From Clostridiales bacterium (GTDB lineage Bacteria; Bacillota; Clostridia; Christensenellales; Aristaeellaceae): DNA of 5,102 nucleotides. The notes under the pieces were generated by a model. The model saw only the letters and a list, made by a program, of their open reading frames with translations. It made no database searches and had not been told where the DNA came from. This document shows, in pieces, positions 1 through 5,102 of the stretch (position 1 is the stretch's first letter; each line of letters starts with the position of its first letter). The DNA lies in the NCBI GenBank assembly GCA_012522875.1, contig JAAYJP010000041.1, forward strand, positions 1 to 5,102, given 5' to 3'. Made by a program: the position numbers and the translations under genes.

Positions 1-1031
1 TGGCGAGCGGGCTCAGGAACCCCTGGGCGGTGGTGCAGCTGCCTGACCTGAGCCTGCTGTTCACCCAGCGCCGGGGCAGCCTGAGCCTCCTCAGGGACGG
101 GGAAGTCACCCACATCGCGGACATAGAGGGCGTGGCGGCCCGGGGCGAAGGGGGGCTTCTGGGCCTTGCGGCGGATGTTGGCTTCGCCGAAAACCGCTGG
201 ATCTACCTGGCCTACAACACCCTTGCCACCGGCAGCCCTGAGGTGCGGGTGGCCCGCTTCCGGCTGGGGGAAGACCTGAGGCTTTATGACGGCATGGACA
301 TCGTCACCGGCATCCCCGCCAACCCCAGCGGGCGGCATTCCGGCGCCCAGCTTCAGATGGCGCGGGACGGCATCCTGTTCATCGGCACCGGGGACGCGGC
401 GGACGCCAGGAACCCCCAGGATCCCAGGAGCCTGGCCGGCAAGGTGCTGCGGGTGACCCGGGATGGGGGGCCAGCCCCCGGCAACCTAGGAGACCCCTTT
501 GACCCCCGGATTTTCAGTTTCGGCCACCGCAATGTCCAGGGCCTGGCGCTGTTTGAGGAGCCGGTCAACGGGCAGTACGGCTACAGCGCCGAGCACGGCC
601 CGGGGCGGGATGACGAGATGAACCCGCTTCTGCCCGGCAATTTTGGCTGGGCGCCCGGGCTGCCCTACAACGAGGGCGTGCCCATGACTGACCTCGCCCG
701 CTTCCCGGACGCCATCCGCCAGGCCTGGGCCTCCGGCAACCCCACCATCGCCGTGTCAGGCCTGGCGCTCATCCAGGGGGAGGCCTGGGGCGGCTATAAC
801 GGCGCCCTGGTGATGGGCGTGCTCAAGGACCGCCAGCTCAGGGTGGTGTGGCTGGAAAATGGGCAGGCCGCCCGGCAGGAAACCCTCTTTGAGGGCGCCT
901 TCGGCCGCATCCGGGCCGCCCACATGGGAAGGGACAACAGCCTTTATATCACCACAGACAATGGAAGCGATGACCGGATCATCCGCATCCAGCCGGGGAA
1001 AAGGGAGGATCGCCTCAGGAACCGTCGCTGA
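1..1031 (+). CDS. PQQ-dependent aldose sugar dehydrogenase-like protein (GSDH/YliI family), 5' partial
   Basis: Members of this family are secreted or periplasmic six-bladed beta-propellers that oxidise aldoses at C1 with pyrroloquinoline quinone. The frame is open to the window edge. Codons 3-29 encode ASGLRNPWA, which matches the conserved N-terminal GLxNPWxxxxLPD block of the family, so the GTG at 30 is internal and the true start, with any signal peptide, lies outside. Counting that GTG as residue 1, the blocks in order are GEGGLLGLA (39-47), GRHSGAQL (101-108, His103 aligning with the catalytic base), FIGTGDA (117-123), SLAGKVLRV (134-142), FGHRNVQGLAL (164-174, His-Arg pair of the PQQ pocket), EHGPGRDDEMN (188-198), NFGWAPGLPYNEG (204-216) and the last blade near 292-321. 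All core motifs are present, so it looks intact. The last roughly 12 residues are not conserved in the family and overlap the 3' end of the convergent amidohydrolase gene. GC is far higher than in the rest of the window. The family call is firm. Real PQQ use and substrate are inferred. Confidence 0.9.
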   Translation, partial: ASGLRNPWAVVQLPDLSLLFTQRRGSLSLLRDGEVTHIADIEGVAARGEGGLLGLAADVGFAENRWIYLAYNTLATGSPEVRVARFRLGEDLRLYDGMDIVTGIPANPSGRHSGAQLQMARDGILFIGTGDAADARNPQDPRSLAGKVLRVTRDGGPAPGNLGDPFDPRIFSFGHRNVQGLALFEEPVNGQYGYSAEHGPGRDDEMNPLLPGNFGWAPGLPYNEGVPMTDLARFPDAIRQAWASGNPTIAVSGLALIQGEAWGGYNGALVMGVLKDRQLRVVWLENGQAARQETLFEGAFGRIRAAHMGRDNSLYITTDNGSDDRIIRIQPGKREDRLRNRR

Positions 1032-1896
1032 AAAGGTCGCGGTGTTTATAGGTGACATCGCTCAGGCCAAAGAATCGTTCCGCGTTCCCGGAAAAGATCA
1101 GGTGCTTTGTTTCTTCGCTGGCGTGAAGCTCGTCCATCAGGGCGCTGTCCAGGTGATGCCACTTGCGCGCCCACTGATCGTTGTAATGATCGGTCTGGCA
1201 GTCTGTTCCCCAAAGAATGTTATGCTCGATGTCATACCCGCACCCCAGCAGTTTGGTCATCAAATCCCTGCGGTAGGGGACAGGTGTGCCCGGCGTCATG
1301 TCAAAGAACATCTCGCTGTTGTCTTCTGGATGCTTCATATGATTGGTGAGGAACTTGCCGTAGAGCGCGATACATTCGTCATACCAGGGCCAGGAGCAGT
1401 GCGCCAGGGAGAAGCGCAGGCCTCCCATTTTGCACAGAGCTTCCCAATGCAGCGGACGGTTGTACTGGGATGAAACGCCGTCGTCCCACAGGATCCCGCT
1501 GTGAAACAGCACGGGTTTCCCGGTCTTCGCGATGCGCTCAAGCATTCTGAGGCTTTTGTCTTCGTATACATAGAAGTTGTTGCAGATGACTTTGAAGCCG
1601 TTTATGCCACGGCCGGCGGCTTCGCCGATCAGATCATCAATGCCATCCTCATCCGGATGGACCCAGAGGATGGGAAACAGGCGGTCCATGTGGGCCTTGC
1701 AGCTTTCCAGCACCATATCCAGCCGCTGATACCCATCGTGGCCCCGGTTATGGGATGCGAAGGACCTGGGCGCTTCAGAAAAGATGGCCCCGCCACGGAC
1801 GCCTGCCCGGTTCATCTGGCCAAGCAGGGCACTTGCATCAAACGCCACATCGCTCGACCTTGTTCCAAGGTGAATGTGCACATCAAATAGCTTCAT
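1015..1896 (-). CDS. Amidohydrolase-2 family metal-dependent hydrolase (TIM barrel)
   Basis: This 293-residue protein has the marks of the amidohydrolase-related family (PF04909 type), cytoplasmic TIM-barrel enzymes that use a divalent metal to hydrolyse or decarboxylate small molecules. Visible residues are the HxH metal motif in DVHIHLG (His7, His9), GFKV with Lys102 on a core strand, FHSG with His132, AHCSWPW with His166, and WGTDC with Asp232, the expected acid at the end of strand 8. NAERFFGL (271-278) is the usual C-terminal helix. No signal peptide is seen. The ATG at 1896 begins directly before the HxH strand and has a good Shine-Dalgarno site. It is the last gene of the minus-strand block, 43 bp after the permease, so its substrate is probably what the transporter brings in or a product of it, such as a lactone or sugar-acid derivative. 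The exact reaction cannot be read from sequence. Its last codons overlap the end of the convergent dehydrogenase gene by 17 bp. Confidence 0.9.
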   Translation of the reverse strand: MKLFDVHIHLGTRSSDVAFDASALLGQMNRAGVRGGAIFSEAPRSFASHNRGHDGYQRLDMVLESCKAHMDRLFPILWVHPDEDGIDDLIGEAAGRGINGFKVICNNFYVYEDKSLRMLERIAKTGKPVLFHSGILWDDGVSSQYNRPLHWEALCKMGGLRFSLAHCSWPWYDECIALYGKFLTNHMKHPEDNSEMFFDMTPGTPVPYRRDLMTKLLGCGYDIEHNILWGTDCQTDHYNDQWARKWHHLDSALMDELHASEETKHLIFSGNAERFFGLSDVTYKHRDLFSDGS

Positions 1897-1900
1897 AATA

Positions 1901-1907
1901 ACCTCTC
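1901..1907 (-). promoter_or_regulatory. Ribosome binding site of the amidohydrolase gene
   Basis: The minus strand reads GAAGAGAGGTTATTATG. The AGAGG core lies about 6 bases from the ATG at 1896. It supports that start, and no other in-frame ATG lies between the permease stop and it. Confidence 0.75.
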
Positions 1908-1909
1908 TT

Positions 1910-1921
1910 CCTGAATTCAGG
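1910..1921. repeat. 12-bp perfect palindrome in the permease-amidohydrolase gap
   Basis: CCTGAATTCAGG is its own reverse complement and sits in the 43-bp gap, just 5' of the amidohydrolase Shine-Dalgarno site on the minus strand. It could be a small operator half-site pair or a weak 4-bp hairpin with an AATT loop. It could also be chance. No -35/-10 pair is evident beside it. Confidence 0.5.
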
Positions 1922-1939
1922 GCGGAGATGCTGCCTTAT

Positions 1940-2902
1940 TTAGGCATTTCTGGCCCTGAGGGTATCCAGATACACCGCGACTACTAGGATCAAGCCTTTG
2001 AAGAGCATCTGAAAGTAGGGGTTGAGCCCCAGCAGCGCCATGCCATTGGCCACCACCGACATGAGGATGACGCCCAAAAAGGTATTGAAAATGCTGCCTC
2101 GGCCGCCGGACATGCTTGTGCCGCCGATGACGACAGCGGTCACGATGTCCATTTCGGCGCCGGTTCCAGCGCTGTTAAGTGCCACGCCGCTTTGGGAGGT
2201 GTATACCACCGCTGCGATGCCGCACATCAAGCCGGAACACAGATAGGCGATGAAGCGCGTCTTTTTGACATTGATGCCCGAGAGGTGCGCCGCCTGCTCG
2301 CTGCTGCCCACGCAATAAAGATTGCGGCCGAATTGCGTGTATTTGAGCACAAACCAGCAGATGGCCAGAACGATAAGCATGATCCAGAACATCACAGGGA
2401 TCCCCAGGATGGATTCATAGCCGATGGTACGGATCATGCTGTCTTTCACCGTCACATAGACGCCGTCTGTGATCAGGAAAGAGAAGGCGCGGAATATGAG
2501 CTGGGTTCCTACGGTGGCGATAAAGGGAATAATGTTCATGACATTGACAAGCGTGGCATTGATTGCGCCGCCAAGCAGGCCGGTCATGGAAGCCACCCCA
2601 AACAGGCCCAGGCCGGTGACCCCCAGGCGATAGAACGCGCCCATCATCATGCCGGACATGGCCATCAAGGGCATCTGGGAAAGGTCGATACTGCCTGTCA
2701 GGATAGGGAAGGTGAAACCAAAAGCCATGATGCCAAGATAGGCTGAGTAAATCGCCAGGTTTTTTGCGTTGGTCAATGTAAAGAAATAGGGAGACAGGCT
2801 GCTCCACAGAATACACAGGGCAATCAAGGCAAACAGCACCGTTCCCACATTGCCGTTTACCAGAACCCTTCTTACAAAACCCGGATTGTTATTCCTTTTC
2901 AT
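1940..2902 (-). CDS. Sugar ABC transporter permease (RbsC-like, BPD_transp_2 family)
   Basis: This 320-residue polytopic inner-membrane protein is the translocation channel of a ribose/xylose/galactose-class importer. It probably works as a dimer with the double-domain ATPase encoded immediately upstream. Hydrophobic segments are visible at about 19-38, 49-70, 96-118, 124-144, 168-187, 217-235, 271-292 and 296-312. Family hallmarks are FPILTGSIDLSQ (65-76), PFIATVGTQLIFRAF (126-140), FGRNLYCVGSSEQAAHLSGINV (191-212, the GRxxYAxGGNxxAAxLSGI block) and VVIGGTSMSGGRGS (257-270, the cytoplasmic coupling loop that contacts the ATPase). Length is typical for the family. The ATG at 2902 lies inside the 3' end of the ATPase gene (14-bp overlap), which points to translational coupling. 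The family is certain. The sugar is not, as substrate choice rests on the binding protein and no residue here identifies it. Confidence 0.95.
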   Translation of the reverse strand: MKRNNNPGFVRRVLVNGNVGTVLFALIALCILWSSLSPYFFTLTNAKNLAIYSAYLGIMAFGFTFPILTGSIDLSQMPLMAMSGMMMGAFYRLGVTGLGLFGVASMTGLLGGAINATLVNVMNIIPFIATVGTQLIFRAFSFLITDGVYVTVKDSMIRTIGYESILGIPVMFWIMLIVLAICWFVLKYTQFGRNLYCVGSSEQAAHLSGINVKKTRFIAYLCSGLMCGIAAVVYTSQSGVALNSAGTGAEMDIVTAVVIGGTSMSGGRGSIFNTFLGVILMSVVANGMALLGLNPYFQMLFKGLILVVAVYLDTLRARNA

Positions 2903-4397
2903 GGGCAGCCTCTCCTATCGCTTTCTTTGCCACATTTTCCTGGGTCAGGTCCTTGCGCACGATTTCGCCGGTGATCGTTCCCTCATGGAAGACATACACA
3001 CGGTCTGAAATGGCCAAAAGCTCCGGCAGGTCAGAGGTGATGAACACCACTGTCGCACCATTCCTGCAGATTTCTTCCATTTGCATATAGATTTCCGTCT
3101 TGGCGCCCACATCCACGCCCTTGGTGGGTTCGTTGAGCAGGAAAACCCTGGGCTTGTTCTCCATCCACTTCGCCGGGACAACCTTTTGCTGGTTGCCTCC
3201 GGAGAGGCTGGATATGGGCGTTTCCGGCGAAGGGGTTTTGATGCGCAGCTGCTTGATCCACCTTGAGGCCATGGACCTTTCCAGCTTCAGGTTGAGGAGG
3301 CCATTTTTTTTGACTTTGCTTAACGTGACACAGCTGATGTTCACCCGGACAGGCTGAATGAGCATGAGACCCTCTGTTTTCCGTTCTCCTGGAGCATAGG
3401 CGATTTTGTGCCTGATGGCATCCCTTGGAGAGCGGACCTTCACCCGCTTGCCATCCACCTTGATCACGCCTTTTTCCATCGGGACCTTGCCGAAGACGCA
3501 TTCCATGGCGCGTTCCGACCCACAGCCCATGAGCCCATAGAAACCCAGTATCTCACCTTTATGCGCCCTGAAGGAGACATCTTTCAGAATGCCGGAAGAG
3601 AGATTTTCGATCTCCAGGAGAACATCGCCAACGCCGTGCGGGCTGATGGGATAGAATTCTCGAATCTCCCGCCCCACCATTGCCTTGATGATGTCAGCAC
3701 GGGAAATATTAGCCATATCCTCCGTCAATATGCGCCGGCCATCGCGCATAACGGTGACGCGGTCGGCTATCTTAAAAATTTCGTCCATTTTGTGTGTGAT
3801 ATAAATGACGCCGCATCCTTGAGCCCTTAGTTTGTGGATGATTGCAAAGAGGCGGTGGATTTCTTCTTCGTTCAGCGCTGAGGTTGGTTCATCCAGTATC
3901 AGGAGTTTCATGTCCCGGACCTGGGCTCTGGCAATTTCGATGAGCTGTTTTTCGGCTGTGGACAGCATGCGGACCTCCGTGGAAGGAGGATAATGCTCCA
4001 GGCCGACCAGGGCCTGCATACGCCGGCTGTTTTCAAACAGCGCCTTATAGTCCACGGTGCGGTTCTTTTTTTTGTGCTGCCGCCCGATATAGATGTTCTC
4101 AGCAATGGACATGGTGGGGAGATAACTCAGTTCCTGGTAGATAACCGAAATGCCTTTTTCCAGGGATATGTGTGGGGTAAGCGCCCCGATTTTTTCTCCA
4201 TCAAACTCAATAGTGCCTGAATCGTTGGTGTATGCACCGGATACGATCTTGATCAGGGTCGATTTTCCTGCGCCGTTTTCACCTACAATCGCGTGTACCT
4301 CACCGAAGCGCACATCCAGGTCAACGCTGTCCAACGCTTTTACACCCGGGAATTGCTTGGTAATCGCCTCCAGCTTCAGAAGCGTATGATATTCCAA
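2889..4397 (-). CDS. Sugar ABC transporter ATP-binding protein, two NBDs (RbsA/MglA-like)
   Basis: This protein supplies ATP hydrolysis for the importer at the inner face of the membrane. With a TTG start at 4397 it has 502 residues, essentially the length of E. coli RbsA (about 500), and begins MEYHTLLKLEAITKQFPGVK, colinear with that family. The frame is open further to an ATG at 4484, but that extension has no family counterpart and no ribosome site. Domain 1 has Walker A GENGAGKST (39-47), Q-loop Gln88, a degenerate signature LSTAEKQ (145-151), Walker B LLILDEPT (165-172) and switch His202. Domain 2 has the family's degenerate P-loop GLMGCGSERA (288-297), a canonical signature LSGGNQQKV (398-406) and a Walker B LLNEPTKGVDVGAK where Asn422 replaces the usual Asp. 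So domain 1's nucleotide site, completed by domain 2's signature, should be the working one. A proline at 408 replaces the usual aliphatic residue after QQKVV. Two A8 runs occur in the gene. The function is firm and the sugar is unknown. Confidence 0.94.
   Translation of the reverse strand: MEYHTLLKLEAITKQFPGVKALDSVDLDVRFGEVHAIVGENGAGKSTLIKIVSGAYTNDSGTIEFDGEKIGALTPHISLEKGISVIYQELSYLPTMSIAENIYIGRQHKKKNRTVDYKALFENSRRMQALVGLEHYPPSTEVRMLSTAEKQLIEIARAQVRDMKLLILDEPTSALNEEEIHRLFAIIHKLRAQGCGVIYITHKMDEIFKIADRVTVMRDGRRILTEDMANISRADIIKAMVGREIREFYPISPHGVGDVLLEIENLSSGILKDVSFRAHKGEILGFYGLMGCGSERAMECVFGKVPMEKGVIKVDGKRVKVRSPRDAIRHKIAYAPGERKTEGLMLIQPVRVNISCVTLSKVKKNGLLNLKLERSMASRWIKQLRIKTPSPETPISSLSGGNQQKVVPAKWMENKPRVFLLNEPTKGVDVGAKTEIYMQMEEICRNGATVVFITSDLPELLAISDRVYVFHEGTITGEIVRKDLTQENVAKKAIGEAAHEKE
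2909..2915 (-). promoter_or_regulatory. Ribosome binding site of the permease gene, inside the ATPase gene
   Basis: GGAGAGG on the minus strand lies 6 bases from the ATG at 2902 and is still within the last codons of the ATPase reading frame. This fits reinitiation or coupled translation of the two membrane-complex subunits in fixed ratio. Confidence 0.75.
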
Positions 4398-4405
4398 TGT
4401 GTTGC

Positions 4406-4410
4406 CCTCC
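4406..4410 (-). promoter_or_regulatory. Ribosome binding site that decides a TTG start for the ATPase
   Basis: GGAGG on the minus strand is followed by 8 bases (GCAACACA) and TTG at 4397. The in-frame ATGs upstream (4484, 4466 and 4418) have no comparable site; the one at 4418 follows CGGCACTTTCC. The TTG start also gives the family-typical length and N-terminus. Confidence 0.75.
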
Positions 4411-4424
4411 GTTTTCATGGAAAG

Positions 4425-4443
4425 TGCCGGTATTTGACCGGCA
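4425..4443 (-). promoter_or_regulatory. 7-bp stem-loop before the ATPase ribosome site
   Basis: TGCCGGT, a 5-base loop and ACCGGCA form a perfect hairpin in the minus-strand transcript, ending 14 bases before the GGAGG. A competing partner for its 3' arm exists: CGGCACTT at 4422-4429 (minus strand) also pairs perfectly, over 8 bp, with AAGTGCCG at 4456-4463. The two folds exclude each other. Neither is followed by a U-run, so transcription termination is not indicated. An effect on translation of the ATPase or on message processing is possible. Confidence 0.45.
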
Positions 4444-4505
4444 AGGAACCCATCACGGCACTTCATCCACCCCAAATCATCCAATGAGGCCAGGCGGCCG
4501 CTTTT

Positions 4506-4522
4506 CCGTGCGGGTTACACGG
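4506..4522 (-). repeat. Short inverted repeat, 5-bp arms
   Basis: CCGTG and CACGG flank a 7-base loop, just 3' of the larger hairpin at 4525-4564 on the minus strand. It is weak alone, but it adds to the run of potential structures in the gap between binding protein and ATPase. An AAAAG follows it in the minus-strand transcript rather than a U-tract. Confidence 0.35.
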
Positions 4523-4524
4523 CC

Positions 4525-4564
4525 GGGCGCGAACCGGCGCCCAGCGGGAAACCGATTCGCGCCC
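4525..4564 (-). promoter_or_regulatory. GC-rich 13-bp-arm hairpin downstream of the binding-protein gene
   Basis: In the minus-strand transcript GGGCGCGAATCGG pairs with CCGGTTCGCGCCC (13 bp with one G-U) around a 14-base loop, starting 11 bases after the binding-protein stop codon. No U-run follows (the next bases are GGCCGUGUAACC), so it is not a classical intrinsic terminator. Stable hairpins in this place in importer operons are known to block 3' exonucleases or cause partial termination, so that binding protein exceeds the membrane parts. That role here is inferred. Confidence 0.6.
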
Positions 4565-4575
4565 TTAATGCCTGC

Positions 4576-5102
4576 TTAGTTTTTCTTGAAGTCGCGTTCC
4601 ATGAGATCGGGGAAGAACTCTTCCCAGTTGCTCATGCCAGCAACGGCCACCTTGGCTACCACATTGTGCTCTTCCTGAGTGCCCGCTACCATCTTTTCAG
4701 CCATTTCGATAACGGCCTCACCCCAGGTAGAGGTGTTGAGGAAGACGGATCCCCGCCACGGAGCGGTGAGATTGCCCTCTTTGATGGCCGTCTGCCAGTA
4801 TTCCTGGGCGGCATCGATGCAGTCGCTGCCAGTCAGGACGACATCGTTCGCGCGTCCGGCGGCTTCAACGGCAGCCTGCGCAGCGTTGGCCATATCATCG
4901 GTCTGGCAGAAAATAACCGTCTTCTTGCCGGGATTCGCCGTAAGCGCGTCCATGACCAGCTGGAAGCTGGCGCTGGCATTGCCCGCTGTTGCCGCGATTT
5001 CCTGCACTTTGGTGTTGGTCGTGTCCACATACTCACTGAACACCGGCAACGCTGAAGTCAGGCGAACGGTGATGTCTGGGGCAGAGGCAAATGTGCCCAC
5101 CA
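4576..5102 (-). CDS. Sugar ABC transporter substrate-binding protein (RbsB-like), 5' partial
   Basis: These are the C-terminal 174 residues of a type-1 periplasmic-binding-protein fold (peripla_BP_4 type). They capture the sugar outside the membrane and deliver it to the permease. The frame runs off the window, and the GTG at 5100 is an internal valine. Counting it as residue 1, FQLVMDALTANP (46-57), then VIFCQTDDMANAAQAAVEAAGR (62-83), correspond to the usual helix and the NDDMAxGAxxAxxAAG block. VVLTGSDCIDAAQEYWQTAIKEGNLTA (87-113) corresponds to VGxDGxxxAxxxIxxGxLxAT, though here the DG is changed to DC. A final helical lobe follows, with GEAVIEMAEKMVAG (127-140). The signal peptide and N-terminal lobe are off the window, so ligand prediction is not possible. 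It is the first visible gene of the importer block and is followed by a stable hairpin. The family is confident from the motifs and from its position before the ATPase and permease genes. Confidence 0.9.
   Translation of the reverse strand, partial: VGTFASAPDITVRLTSALPVFSEYVDTTNTKVQEIAATAGNASASFQLVMDALTANPGKKTVIFCQTDDMANAAQAAVEAAGRANDVVLTGSDCIDAAQEYWQTAIKEGNLTAPWRGSVFLNTSTWGEAVIEMAEKMVAGTQEEHNVVAKVAVAGMSNWEEFFPDLMERDFKKN

Larger units (their letters stand above)
4398..4575 (-). other. 178-bp non-coding gap between binding protein and ATPase genes
   Basis: No credible gene lies here. The gap holds the 13-bp-arm hairpin, a 5-bp inverted repeat, a GCGGCCGC palindrome at 4494-4501, the two competing stems at 4422-4463 and the ATPase ribosome site. 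It is long compared with the other junctions in this block (a 14-bp overlap and a 43-bp gap), which suggests a post-transcriptional role. I see no convincing -35/-10 promoter pair. Confidence 0.6.

Noticed and set aside
30..32. GTG as the start of the dehydrogenase gene
   Set aside because: The frame continues upstream and encodes the conserved GLxNPW block, so the start is outside the window.
1000..1060. Bidirectional terminator between the convergent genes
   Set aside because: The genes overlap, and I find no GC-rich stem with flanking A- and T-runs here, only imperfect short matches.
859..1473. 204-codon plus-strand open frame spanning the end of the dehydrogenase and the amidohydrolase
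   Set aside because: It is a shadow of two well-supported genes in other frames and shows no recognisable domain. It bridges the composition break only because stops are rare in GC-rich antisense.
2192..2746. 184-codon plus-strand frame opposite the permease, rich in His and Asp
   Set aside because: This is the antisense of a clear membrane protein. The His/Asp/Gln-rich composition is what the complement of hydrophobic codons gives.
4398..4484. N-terminal extension of the ATPase from the ATG at 4484
   Set aside because: There is no ribosome site at that ATG, no family counterpart, and the segment contains the hairpins before an ideal GGAGG-TTG start.
4494..4501. NotI-like GCGGCCGC palindrome as a cloning-vector scar
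   Set aside because: It lies between two genes of one operon in a GC-rich, hairpin-rich gap, with no polylinker sequence around it.
4506..4564. Intrinsic transcription terminator after the binding-protein gene
   Set aside because: Neither hairpin is followed by a U-run on the minus strand, and the ATPase and permease genes downstream show no promoter of their own.
5098..5100. GTG as the start of the binding-protein gene
   Set aside because: The frame is open to the window edge, and 174 residues is only about half of a type-1 periplasmic-binding protein.

Overview
The window is bacterial and almost fully coding. It carries one gene on the plus strand (1-1031, 5' end outside the window) and a four-gene block on the minus strand (5102 down to 1015, 5' end outside the window). 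The minus-strand genes have strong purine-rich Shine-Dalgarno sites, one TTG start, and a GC content of about 52-55% in the lines I counted by hand. Together with the protein style (a Clostridia-like ribose-type importer with a free-standing amidohydrolase), this suggests a mid-GC member of the Bacillota, possibly a gut or anaerobic lineage. That is an inference from style only. The plus-strand gene is much richer in GC, about 65-77% through its body, so the two halves of the window do not look alike.

Layout. Positions 1-1031 (+) hold the main body and C-terminus of a PQQ-dependent aldose sugar dehydrogenase-like beta-propeller protein (YliI/Asd, GSDH family). It converges on and overlaps by 17 bp the 3' end of the minus-strand block. 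Read in the direction of transcription (right to left), that block encodes: the C-terminal 174+ residues of a periplasmic sugar-binding protein (5102-4576); a 178-bp non-coding gap with several inverted repeats (4575-4398); a 502-residue double-domain sugar-import ATPase that most likely starts at a TTG codon (4397-2889); a 320-residue permease that overlaps the ATPase gene by 14 bp (2902-1940); and, after 43 bp, a 293-residue metal-dependent amidohydrolase (1896-1015).

How the genes work together. Binding protein, double ATPase and permease are the three parts of a carbohydrate ABC importer of the ribose/galactose/xylose class. Gene order and spacing suggest one transcript, with the amidohydrolase acting on the imported compound or a derivative. 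The sequence does not identify the substrate. The gap after the binding-protein gene contains a 13-bp-arm hairpin without a U-tract. This is the kind of element that could protect the upstream message and leave more binding protein than membrane components.

The points most worth a second look are the composition break at about 930-1060, which could be a transfer boundary or an assembly join; the structured gap with two competing stems in front of the ATPase start; and the unassigned substrate of the importer-amidohydrolase set. I see no RNA genes, insertion sequences, CRISPR arrays or attachment sites. I see no clearly novel system.
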